A stretch of 64,000 nucleotides of DNA from Mycocentrospora acerina (taxonomy: Eukaryota; Ascomycota; Dothideomycetes; Pleosporales). Shown piece by piece: positions 45,845 to 57,143 of the stretch. Location of the stretch: assembly GCA_022701365.1 (NCBI GenBank), contig JAKUHH010000061.1, positions 1 to 64,000 of the forward strand, given 5' to 3'. The notes under the pieces are model-generated. The model was not told the origin of the DNA. It was given only the letters and a program-made list of their open reading frames with translations, and did not search any database. A program made the position numbers and the translations under genes. Numbering within the stretch: position 1 is the stretch's first letter; every line of letters starts with the position of its first letter.

Positions 45845-46667
45845 GAATTGTACAGGAGCAGGGCATGGGGGCGACTCCCGTATAAGAATTCATGCAAACA
45901 ATTCAATTTACTCCTTGAAACCAGGACTTTTCGGTGCACAAGTATTAGCTGACTGCTGCTCAAAATTGACATTCAATCAAATTATGTGAGCTGACAACAT
46001 GCCAGTCTATGTGCTGCTGAAGCTGCAAGTTATATATATTATTGCCTTGTATATTAACATTCAATTTGTTCTGTCAATAGCGATTATTGGCGCTATGAAA
46101 AGTCGCTTAAGCGATATTTGACTGCTCTTCCACTTCACATCTCTCTTAGGCCGTTTACACAGCTACCTCAAACACCAAAATGAGCTTCATTATCTTATTT
46201 CCGTCCATAGTATTCAGAGATTTCCTTCTCTTTTTCTCACAGCTTTTCTCTTGTGTTGCCACTGTACCGCTTCACACGATTTGTGCAAAAGTTTGCTAGT
46301 CTTTAACTCGAAATTAGCATGATCTTCTGCGTTGAGTTGTTTCGGCTTTCAATGCACTTCTTGTTGTTTTCACTCTGGTCACAGTGGACGGAAGACACCA
46401 AGCCGATTTTTTCTTTGCGATTTTAAGCTTTGATTTTTCATCAGCGTGCACAGTAGGTCTCCCAAAAAGGTTGAGATCCTGGATCAGGAAGCTGATTGAT
46501 TTACCAGATCAAGGAGGATGGGAACGCTATCCTGATATCACCAGGCATTATACCCAAGAAGACAAGCATTAGAGCTGATTGGTTGCCAAAGGGATTAGAA
46601 GAGATGTATTTTTATATTGATATCATGATAAAGCTCTCTTCGTCATTCGTATGCCCAGAAGCTGGAA
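45845..46667. other. Intergenic, no supported gene
   Basis: Convergent 3' region of MST1 and the secreted-protein gene. A 62-codon plus-strand frame (46384-46572) and an overlapping 82-codon one have no start context, motif or clear introns. Confidence 0.45.
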
Positions 46668-47399
46668 TTAGGGACAAATACAGGTTGGAGGAGCAGCAAT
46701 TAAAGGAGGCGGAACAACAACACCTGGAGCAAGTGGAAAGATAATATTTGTTGGAAGAGGCGGAACAGCAACACCTGGAGCAAGTGGAAAGACAATATCT
46801 GTTGGAAGAGGAGAAAGGATTAATATAGGAACAGGGAATAGAGTATCTATTGGAACAGGTACACCGATGTCTGTAGGGCCTGGTAGGGTGATGTCTGTAG
46901 GAGGCGGTTGAACGATACCTGTCGGAGGTAGAATCGGGATGATTTCCACAGTGACACTAGACGGATCTTGTCTACGAAGAAATCTTGGCAAGACATTCGT
47001 AGGAACAGTAGTAGAGATGACCTTGGTGGGACAGGTACAAGCCGGAAACGAATCCGTGGGAAGAAGCGTTGGGCTGAAGGGTGTGGGAAGAAGAGGTGGT
47101 GCAATGTCCGTAGGGAGAAGAGTTGGAGCAGCAATCGTGGGCAGAACGTTCCCACCAGTCGCAATCATAGTAAACGTAGGCCTGATGATAACAGTAGGAA
47201 CATGATTGGTGTTGATGTTATCATTATTATTATTATTGACGTTGTTGTTGTTGTTAACGTTGTTGTTGATGTTGTTGTTCACATTGTTGTTGATGTTTAC
47301 GTTTCTGCCGACGACATCGTCTGTACTCCTTCGCATAACAGCCGCAGCTTTCACGAACATGATCAAGCTGAACGCTGATGTAAGAAGTGAGAGACGCAT
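46668..47399 (-). CDS. Repetitive secreted protein (Asn-rich, then Pro/Leu-rich)
   Basis: 243 residues, intronless. A signal peptide at about 1-20 (MRLSLLTSAFSLIMFVKAAA) is followed by a run of Asn with Val spacers (about 32-64) and then Pro/Thr-rich repeats (LLPTDI, PLPTDI, PPPTDI types). Near the C-terminus is an exact-type 17-residue tandem repeat (FPLAPGV core) encoded by 51-bp units at 46708-46758 and 46759-46809. Four Cys occur as CTCP and CICP pairs, the last at the very C-terminus. No enzymatic domain or GPI signal is evident. A wall or extracellular protein is inferred. It is the last gene before the right repeat island. Confidence 0.7.
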   Translation of the reverse strand: MRLSLLTSAFSLIMFVKAAAVMRRSTDDVVGRNVNINNNVNNNINNNVNNNNNVNNNNNDNINTNHVPTVIIRPTFTMIATGGNVLPTIAAPTLLPTDIAPPLLPTPFSPTLLPTDSFPACTCPTKVISTTVPTNVLPRFLRRQDPSSVTVEIIPILPPTGIVQPPPTDITLPGPTDIGVPVPIDTLFPVPILILSPLPTDIVFPLAPGVAVPPLPTNIIFPLAPGVVVPPPLIAAPPTCICP

Positions 47400-48800
47400 G
47401 ACGAGTTTTTGAAGAGAGCAAGTCCTGATGAAATGACCTCTGAGAAATCAGGTGGGAAGCGAGTAAAAGTGGCAAGAAAGATTAAATGTTGGTAGTCTTG
47501 AAATACCGTCGCGGTTGGAAGTAAATCTTATAAACATGTTCGTACCATTTTAAACCACTCGCTTCGCTGCGAATTTGGTGCATATTTGTTTTTTCATGAA
47601 CAATCATGCGATAAAACAAAGTACTCGCTTAAGAGCGTACCAGTTTATTCGTATTCTCGGCTGCCCTGCAATTTGGTTGGATATCCAATCTTCATTCGTT
47701 ATTCATTTATGGTTACGCTCGTGACTCGACTAAGTGAGAAAAAGTAATTCTTGTAGCTGACAATATACTGGCAACATCGACTCAAATCGTGTTGGCATAC
47801 TATAGTCTTGTTTGGAAGTCGTTGATCTTCTTTATTGTAGTTTTTTACTTGGTACAGCACGTGATGCATATGTTACTTATTTGAGGGGCTTTACGACTAA
47901 TCAAGTACCCACAGACTCGGTTACTAATTATGCTCATACAAAGCTATCTAAGAGAAGTAAGACAGCGTATGAATGAGTGAGTTCGTGTCAAGGTCATGTT
48001 CGTTTAGGGATCTTAAAGTGGTGGTACAATCACTTGATCAGATCTTTTTTACCAAAGCCATTCCTTATTGAACACAAATAAACTCTAGACAATATACATG
48101 GATCTGTTCCCCATCATGAGTACTCCACGTAACATTTCACTTCGTCAGACAGGAGTGTCTTTTGTTATTCTGCTTATGTGAGTAAGACACTCTCCTTTGA
48201 GAACCTGCTTGGATAATGTGTGTTCAAACCTAGGTTGTTAATCTCACTTGCTTTCATGTCTATCTGTGTTAGCATTGCCTGGTGTCTATCACACGCAAAG
48301 GGCGGAACCTAGTGGATGCTACCTAAGGAAATCGCAACCGAAAACCAATCTAATGTCTTGTTTATGACACATCTCTTGACGAACCTCAACCAGAAATTTC
48401 CTTGACGCTATAACCCAGTCATTATGTACTATTACAGATCAAGTTGACAGTTGGAAGTGACGCGAGGGCTCCTATAACCATATTGTTGAGCACTTGACAA
48501 ACGTATCTCTGATATAACAAGCCTAATGCGTCCAAAATATCTTACATCGCTTCATTTCAACAGCATGAGAAATACTCACAGGTTCCTGGACAAGGTGAAA
48601 TATCTTCAACTACTCTGATCTAGGCATCTTCTATGAAACCATGGTTATCATGTCCTTCCTATCTTCTTCAAAGGATGCTAGTGTATAGGCTAATTAAGCA
48701 CAGCTATAGACACAGTAGAATGTAATTGTAGAGTACTTGGTATAAATAAACTAGTAACAACTGAAACTTCAAAAGAAGTGACGAAGAAAAAAAACAAAGT
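47400..48800. other. Intergenic transition to the right repeat island
   Basis: About 1.4 kb of moderate AT content without a recognised gene or repeat. AT rises steadily toward 48.8 kb. Confidence 0.5.
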
Positions 48801-49122
48801 AGGAATTTTTGCGCCTATTCTAATAATTTGCTTTAGATTAGTAGGGTACTATAATAGTGCGTGTGCTGACTAAGCTTATGTCACATTCTAAATCACAGAA
48901 ACTTTATAAAGTAAAATTAAATCTTTTAAGCAATTAAAAACTACTATTATAAAGTGTCTTAAATTAGAAAAATGAAAGAGAACATAGTGAAATCTTTTCT
49001 TCTGTTAAAATTTGCAAAGTTACTTTCTTAAATTCTTCTATTACTAGAACATTAGTTAAGGTTTAAACCTAAATTATAGTACTAGGTTAAAAGTCTTGTC
49101 GCAGCAACGCTTAGGCCTTATG

Positions 49123-49610
49123 TGTTACGATCGGATTCTACAACCCCTAGGCTAGAACCAGAAAGGTACAAACCCCTTGACTAAAGGATTGTATAGGCTA
49201 AGCCTTTTAGTAAGGAGCAGTTATATAACTAGCTTAACTCTTAGCAGAGTAAGCTAGGACATATAACAAGTAAGCTTAACTTCTAGCATTATAAGCTAAA
49301 AGCTTAACTTTATATATTATAAGCTATCTTAACTAATAACTATAATTTGCAGAGGACTTATAGGACTCCTCTATTATGTATATAAATAATAGGAACACTA
49401 CCCTTATAGTAATGTGTTTAACCTTATTAATTAATCTACTTATTACTTCTTACTCTTAATTACAGTGTATTATTAATATATACATTAAACTAACCTTATT
49501 TCTCTATACTTACTCTATCTCTAAGAACTAACCTTAAACCTATTTTACTTTAGTACTAGTATTAAAAGGTTATTAACTACTAAAATTAAGTACAGAATAA
49601 GATCTTAATA
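49123..49610 (+). repeat. 5' LTR of chromovirus
   Basis: 488 bp, starting TGTTAC and ending CTTAATA (RIP form of CTTAACA). A TATA-like TGTATATAAATAATAGG lies near 49377-49393. Confidence 0.9.
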
Positions 49611-52600
49611 TTTTAAATACTCTTAAGATAAGTAATAACTTAAGAAACAGTGCAAGGACTAGCCTTTTAATAGATTAAGCCCTTCTTAATTAAGTATATA
49701 AATAGCAATGCATCTAATAAAGTAGAGCTTTAGATAAGAGACTTTAGTAAATTTAAAGAACACACTTATAAGGTGTTTAGACATGCTAATAAAGCAACTA
49801 CTACTAGTAGATCTATCTAAATACTTAGGTAAACCTACTCTGCTGCTAAATATGCTATAACCTTTTAGCAGTATATATTACTTATAGACTAGGACAATAA
49901 AGCTTTTATAACTATATTCTACTAAAGACTTAAGCTTAAAGTTAAAGAAGAACTTATAAAAAGTAGTTCTATACTTAACAGCTTTAGCAAACTAGTTAAA
50001 GTAATAATTAGCATTAATAATACTCTTTATAAGCTATCTATAGAACTGTAATAAGACAGTTAACTTTAACCTAGATATAGATCTACTAATAACTGTAGAT
50101 AATAACTACTATATACTGCTAATACTACTTAACAATTTAACTATAGATAATAATCTAGATATTAAAGAAGGAGCAACAGAATCTATAGCTCTTATAGATC
50201 TAAATCTATGCACTTTAATAATATTAACAAAAGCTAAGAGTATAAAGGAAATCTGCAAAAAGATACTAAGAACAGCAATAATAACTATAATAAGTCTACA
50301 TAAACTTGTTATAGCTATAGTAAGCTAGGCTATATATCTAGAAACTGCAGATCTAAGAACATAGTTACTAGACAAGTAAATATAATTATATTTGCACTTC
50401 TAGACATTAAGGATGCCTTCTATAAAAATTTAGATAATAAATAAGTTATTATTAACACCCTAGAATCCTAATTAGCCTTATAGACCTTAGTATAATTAGC
50501 AATACTAAGCTTATTAAAAGATACCTAGGTATTTACTAAAGGAATATAAGAAAAAATGCTACTAAACAGTTAGGATAATAAGCTTAGCAGGAACAACGCT
50601 AACACTCCTAATTTAGTATAACTAAGATACTACCTAGATTACAGAAATAAGAATTATGTAGCTATATTATAGACAGTATACTCTTATAACTTATATGCAG
50701 ACTACTACAGCAATAAAGTAAAAGCAAGATAGTTTCTAGCATATAAAAATAAATATAAGTACTAATAGTATAACTGTAAGTATAATAAATATAAAAACTA
50801 CCTTTAAGATAAATATAATAAGATATATTTCCTTAGAACTAATAATCTTATAGAGATCTTCTAGATAAAACTTACAGTTAATAGAGTCTGTAACTAATAC
50901 TAATAGATTACTTGTATAAACCTTAAATGTATAAAGTATACAAAAGTAAAACATATTAATAGATTTTAAGACTAGCCTTTTTTAGGTTAGCACTACGCAC
51001 CTAGAATAATACTAGACAACTTAACGCAATAAATTCTAAGATATTAGTTAAGCTATTAGTAAGACTTAACAGACACTAAATAAAGGCACTACTTAATTTA
51101 GAGGCATAAACAAACTTTATATTATTAAGAGCAGTATAAATAGCTAGACTATTACTTATTAAGAAAAAACAACCCTTCTCTATAGTAGTTGCAAATAGGT
51201 AACTAATGCTAGAAGAGTTAGAGATTATACATAAAACATATAATATTACTCTTTAGATCTAGTTACACTAAGAACAGATTTCCTTTAATATCTTTAAAAT
51301 AGCTACTTATAATTTTATTTTAGGACTTTTTTAGTTATAAAAGCATAACCTAATAATATTATAGGCAAGCAAGAGTCTTACTTTTAAGCAATATACCTGT
51401 ATAACTATATTAAAGCCTGCGCTTTGTTATTAAATAAAGGTAGATAAGAAGATAATTAATAGTATTACTTTAAATAAAGATATCTTTAAGATAGTAGAAG
51501 TTAACTCTGTAGACACTAATAGCTCTATTAGTAATAAAGTAAGAGTTTAAGAAGAAACTTATAGAGAGGTAAGAAAATATATAACTCCTGTTATCTCTAA
51601 AGAGTATTAAGCATAAGACTGCCTCTTTTAAGAAGAGTTAGGTATAGCTGCACTAGCTAAGTATTAACTCTAGGATTATAAAATTATCCTGTAAGAAGGA
51701 AAGTAACTAACTTTTAAGCTAATATATAGATTATTAGAAAAAGAGCTTAAAGTACTTTATAAGTATATAGCTAAGAATCTTAAGAAAGGATTTATTAAGA
51801 AATTAGAATTACTAGCAGTTTACCTTATCTTCTTTATACCTAAAAAAGATAGAACTCTTTAACTATATGTTAACTACTAGAAGTTAAACAATATTATAAA
51901 TAAAAATAAATATTTACTACTAAATATATTAGAGTTATAAGATAGACTTTTTTAAGCAAAGATCTTTATAGCTCTAGACTTAAGAGGCGTGTATAACCTA
52001 ATATAAATAAAGAAAGGTAAAGAATAAAAGACTGCTTTTTAAATGTGCTACAGACACTATAAATATACTATTATGCTTTTTAGTCTTACTAACGCACTAG
52101 TAATGTACTAAGCACTAATAAATAATATACTATAAGAGTACTTAGATATATTTGCTATTACTTACCTAGATAATATCCTAATTTACTTAGATAATATAAA
52201 AGAATATATTAAGCATGTTAAGAAGGTACTTACAGTATTAGAAAAAACTAAACTATAGCTTAAACTAGAGAAATATAAGTTCTATAAAATAAAAGTAGAA
52301 TTCTTAGGCTTTATAGTAGAAATAGAAGAAGTATAGATAAGTAAGGAAAAAACTAGAACTGTAAAAGAATAGCTATAACTAAAAATAGTTAAAAAAATAC
52401 AGGCATTTTTAAGATTCTGTAACTTTAACTAAAGATTTATAAAAGACTATTTATACTATATAATACTACTTACTAAGCTTATATAGAAAGACATAATATT
52501 CTAGTAGAAAGATAAGCAGGAAACTGCCTTTTAATTACTTAAGTAAGCATGCATTAAGCTACTAACTATAGTAGCCTTTTGCAGCAGAGAACTCTTATAA

Positions 52601-54395
52601 ATTAAAACTAATGTATTAGATTTAGCATTAAGAGCATGCGCTTATTAAGAATATAATAGTAAGTAGTATCTTATAACATACTATTCTTGCAAATTTAGCA
52701 GACTAGAAGAAAGATATAATATGCATAATAAAGAACTTATAGTAATTATCTCTATATTATAATATTAGAGAATCTACGTAGAAAGCTATTTAGACCTTAT
52801 AATCTATACTAATTATAAGAACTTACTCTACTTTATAACTACTAAAGTACTTAACTAATAATAAGTTAGATAGTCTAAAATACTAAGATAATATAAGTTT
52901 AAAGTCCTGTACACGCTAAGAAAAGATAATAAATAAGCTAATACTTTAAGTAGGAGAACTAACATTGCAGGAGAAAAAGAAATTATTTAGTTAGTAATAC
53001 TGCAAGTTAATAGAGAAAGACTAATTAGACTATTCTAGCAGCTAAATAATATGCTATAAGTTATAAATAAAGAAAATATTCTACTAAATATACTAGAAGA
53101 ATTATAAGAACAAGTTATTAGAGATTATTATGATAACCTAGTATATAGATATCTTAGAATTACTAAAATAATAGAGCTTATATAATAAAACTATACGTTT
53201 TTGCATATAAAATAAAACATTACAGTTTATATTAAGAAATGCTTACACTGTTAATAAAATAAGCATAGTATATATGCTAAGTATAAAGAAATGCAGCTAA
53301 TCTAAGCACCTAAAGCACCTTAGATAGATATTACTATAAACTTTGTTATAAGCTTACTAAACTCTAAAGACCTTGTTACTTATATTACTTATAATGTAAT
53401 ACTAGTTATTATTAATAGACTTATAAAATACACTAAGATAATACTATTCTAAGATAATTATAATATAACATAGTTAAGATATGTAATCCTAGACTAAATA
53501 GTATAAAACTACAGTATCTTAGAATTAATTATTAGTAACAGATATAAACTATTTACATTAAACTATTAGATAACCCTAATAGCTGTAATAGGAACAAAAT
53601 AAAAACTGTCTACTGCTTATTATCTACAGATAGATAGATAAATAGAAAGAATAAATTAAACTATAGAAACTTTCTTACAGATATATAGTAATTAATAATA
53701 AAATAATTAGGTATTACTACTACTAATAGCATAGATAGCCTATAATAATAATTATTAGAAGCTATAAGCAAAATGCTGTACCTTATAAACTATAAATAAT
53801 ATCTAAACTTATTTATATAAATATTTCCTAGTTTATAAACAGAATTAGCAGTAATTATAGTAGAAGAACTAAAGAAAGTATATAAAAAAATTAAAGGAAA
53901 ATATTAAAACAGCACAATAGAAAGCTATTACTTATATAAATAGAAAAAGAAAAATAGCACTTTAGCTTAAGAAGGGGGATAAAGTGTATCTTCTTATAAA
54001 AAACCTTAGGACAAGAAGACTAAGCAAGAAATTAGACTATGTTAAAGTTAGACTATTTTTTATTATTAAACTAAGAGGACTAGTTAACTATAAACTTAAA
54101 CTCCTTAAAGATTCTAAAATCTACCTAGTGTTCTATATCTCTCTATTAGAACTTGCTAACTTAGAAATGCTAATTTAATAAATATTCTACTTTAAGCCTA
54201 ACATTAATAACAGCTATAAAGTTAAAAAAATCCTTAACTATTAAAGAACTAAATAAGGAACTAAGTACCTAGTTAAATAGAAAAGGTACCTACTAAGTAA
54301 AAATAAATAAGAACTAGAAACTTACTTTACAAACTACTAGATACTCCTTACTTAGTACTAACAGAAGCTGTAGTATTTAGAAGATTAAGAGTTAT

Positions 54396-54653
54396 CTATA
54401 TTATAGGAGAATACCTAACTAAGGTATTAGTAGCAGGATAGTTAATATTACCTGCTACCTTAGCCTCTATCTCCTCTAACTTTCTTAATTCTAATACTAA
54501 ATAAAGAGCCTTCTTCTTTGCTCTCTTTTCTGCCTGCTTTAGAATCTTCTTATTTCTTATTAAACAGAGAACAACTTTAGACAATAACTTTTTGTCTGCT
54601 TCTACCTTCTTTTTATATTTATTATGTGTCTTATCTAGTATTTATTAAGACAT
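54396..54653 (-). pseudogene. Antisense basic coiled-coil ORF of the chromovirus
   Basis: On the strand opposite to pol, an 86-codon frame starts ATG TCT at 54653 and ends TAG at 54396. It contains only two stops (TAA TAA at codons 3-4, presumably CAA CAA). The product would be a Lys/Glu-rich helix (KYKKKVEADKKL, KQAEKRAKKKAL, ELRKLEEIEAKV) with a short tail. It lies between the chromodomain and the 3' LTR, the same place and polarity as the antisense frame of the other family. Function is unknown. Confidence 0.5.
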
Positions 54654-54939
54654 ATTAATGCAAGAACAGCTAATACAAATATACTTAGCATACTTTAGAC
54701 ATTTACTCTTAAGTAAAGTTATAATATAATAATTAATTCCCTAATAGAAATAATAATTATAAGAAAATAGAGTAATACTGCTGTTATATTAAGTTTTAAG
54801 GCTAAAGTAAAGATATTTTTAGGTAGATAAAGATATAACAGCGCTACAGACAGATAATATACACAGGGGATCTGCTTATAAATGCTAATAACTAATAACT
54901 ATATAATTTAAAAATAAAGTATTTAGAGAGAGAAGATAA

Positions 54940-55427
54940 TGTTATAATTAGATTCTATAACTCTTAGGCTAGAACTAGAAAGGTATAAACCCCTTAACTA
55001 AAGGATTATATAGGCTAAGCCCTTTAGTAAAGAGCAGTTATATAACTTGCTTAACTCTTAGCAGAGTAAGCTAGGACATATAATAAGTAAGCTTAACTTC
55101 TAGTATTATAAGCTAAAAGCTTAACTTTATATATTATAAGCTGTCTTAACTAATAACTATAATTTATAGAAGACTTATAAGACTCCTCTATTATATATAT
55201 AAATAATAGGAATAATACCCTTATAGTAATGTGTTCAACCTTACTAATAAATCTACTTATTACTTCTTACCTTTAATTACAGTGTATTATTAATACATGC
55301 ATTAAACTAACCTTGTTTCCTTAAACCTACTCTATCCCTAAGAACTAACTTTAAACCTATTCTACTTTAGTACTAGTATTAAAAGGTTATTAACTACTAA
55401 GATTAAGTACAGAACAGGATCTTAACA
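54940..55427 (+). repeat. 3' LTR of chromovirus
   Basis: 488 bp, collinear with the 5' LTR, ending CTTAACA. The differences between the two are almost all transitions. Confidence 0.9.
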
Positions 55428-55432
55428 TTATG

Positions 55433-55935
55433 CTCTTGCAAACTCTAAATTACACACTTTAAATTTAACTACCTCTACACTACTAATAGAAGAGTTTATA
55501 GTTCTAATATTTCAACTAATTATTTACTAAATTAAAAGTTATTAAATTACTAGTATAATAAGATAATTGCAGCTATTAAGGCTAGTGTAAGGATATACAA
55601 AGTTGCAGATTAGTTTAATATATTGTAGTGTACTATGCAGCGCATAATTAAAAGATAAAATATAGACAGATCTTTAACTACTAAAGCTTAGTCTAGCTGC
55701 TTAGCTACTTTATTACATTATAAGAGGCATTTATTATTTAAGATAGTAAGAAAGTACCTTAAAATTAAATATACAGAGCTCTTAAAATAAGCTAGGTTCT
55801 ATCTACTTAGCTAGACTACTATATTTATTTTAAAAAGTACTAGATACTATACACTTATAGTAGAGGGATTATAAAACTATAAAGTAAAATAGCACTCTAA
55901 AATTAACTTAAATGTAGCTTAACTTTGCTAAAAAC
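55433..55935. other. RIP-type spacer
   Basis: TA-rich with broken frames. A stretch at about 55640-55900 reads as a basic/aromatic protein fragment on the plus strand, but no family is recognised. Confidence 0.4.
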
Positions 55936-57138
55936 TGTAATAGTCAGGCGCCCTGCCCTTGCTATTGATACTACGCAATAACCCTACTTATACCAAAAGG
56001 TAAGCACAAGAATACTTAAGCAAGTATTCTATGTGTAGTATAATATATATAGTGCTAGATCTAGACTTTGCCGACTAGATGCTATAAGCGAGGTAAGCCA
56101 CGTTGACTGTGCACGTGCTTAGTCGTTACACTACCCCCCTCCTAAGAGGCTCTTGTCCCAAGAGCGTTAGGCAGGCAAGACAATATCCGCGAACCCCAAT
56201 TATAATAGCTCTATAGTCTAGCCCTTGTAGCCTAGCACTAGCAAGCCTAGCACTAGCAAGCCTAGCACCAGCAAGCCTAGCCCTAGCAAGCCTAGACCTC
56301 GTCTAACTCCTAGTCTAGCTCCTAGTCTAGCTCCTAGCCTAGCCTCTAGCCTAGCACTACAAGTCTAACCCTCTAGAGCCTACAATTTAAGCCAGAGTGA
56401 CTTCTGGCCCCTGCCAGGATCGAACTCTTGACCTCTGGGTTTGCTTAAGTATAATGTAATGGTCAGGCGCCCTGCCCTTGCTATTGATACTACGCAATAA
56501 CCCCACTTATACCAAAAGGTAAGCACAAGAATACTTAAGCAAGTATTCTATGTGTAGTATAATATATATAGTGCTAGATCTAGACTTTGCCGACTAGATG
56601 CTATAAGCGAGGTAAGCCACGTTGACTGTGCACGTGCTTAGTTGTTACACTACCCCCCTCCTAAGAGGCTCTTGTCCTAAGAGCGTTAGGCATGCAAGAT
56701 AATATCTGCAAACCCTAATTATAATAGCTCTATAGTCTAGCCCTTGTAGCCTAGCACCAGCAAGCCTAGCCCTAGCAAGCCTAGACCTTGTCTAGCTCCT
56801 AGTCTAGCTCCTAGCCTAGCTCCTAGCCTAGCTCCTAGCCTAGCACTACAAGTCTAACCCTCTAGAGCCTATAATTTAAGCTAGAGTGACTTCTAGCCCC
56901 TGCCAGGATTAAACTCTTAACCTCTAGGTTTGCTTAAGTATTATATAATAGTTAGGCGCCCTGCCCTTGCTATTAATACTACGCAATAACCCTACTTATA
57001 CTAAAAGGTAAGCACAAGAATACTTAAGCAAGTATTCTATGTGTAGTATAATATATATAGTGCTAGATCTAGACTTTGCCGACTAGATGCTATAAGCGAG
57101 GTAAGCCACGTTGACTGTGCACGTGCTTAGTCGTTACA
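55936..57138 (-). mobile_element. TRIM-type miniature LTR array (LTR-spacer-LTR-spacer-LTR)
   Basis: Three 195-bp repeats (55936-56130, 56455-56649, 56944-57138; TGTAAT...GTTACA) alternate with spacers of 324 and 294 bp. The whole is flanked by a 5-bp duplication AAAAC (55931-55935 and 57139-57143), so it sits in the genome as one LTR insertion. On the minus strand each spacer ends in a polypurine tract AGGAGGGGGGTAG before the next LTR, and begins TTATACTTAAGCAAACC. Spacers hold no coding frame, only CCTAGCACTAGCAAG-type subrepeats. The left unit keeps far more C/G than the right. Confidence 0.8.
56406..56452 (-). promoter_or_regulatory. TRIM self-priming site followed by tRNA-3'-like sequence
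   Basis: On the minus strand ATACTTAAGCAA (56452-56441) starts 3 nt after the LTR. It is complementary over 12 nt to TTGCTTAAGTAT in the LTR (complement of 56531-56542), about 27 bp downstream of a TATATATATTATA box. Next comes AGAGTTCGATCC, a B-box-like motif, then TGGCAGGGGCCA, resembling a tRNA 3' end. The second unit repeats the arrangement at 56941-56930. Confidence 0.5.
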
Positions 57139-57143
57139 AAAAC

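Larger units (their letters stand above)
49123..55427 (+). mobile_element. Complete RIP-dead chromovirus (second Ty3/gypsy family)
   Basis: It is 6305 bp with LTRs of exactly 488 bp (49123-49610 and 54940-55427) and a perfect target duplication TTATG (49118-49122 and 55428-55432). Plus-strand order: gag with a zinc-knuckle-like CYSYSKLGYISRNC (about 50310-50350), reverse transcriptase (about 51760-52360, YLDNILIYLDN), RNase H (about 52520-52800), integrase (about 53220-53720) and a chromodomain (about 54240-54340, KYLVK...ETYFTNY). Stops are TAA/TAG throughout. It is distinct from the 288-bp-LTR family in LTR and sequence. The primer-binding site is not recognisable. Confidence 0.92.

Noticed and set aside
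53984..54178. 64-codon plus-strand frame as a gene
   Set aside because: It is part of the chromovirus pol C-terminus between integrase and chromodomain.
55936..57138. CRISPR-like array or satellite DNA
   Set aside because: Only three long repeats with TG...CA ends, polypurine tracts and a 5-bp target duplication; this is an LTR element in a eukaryote.
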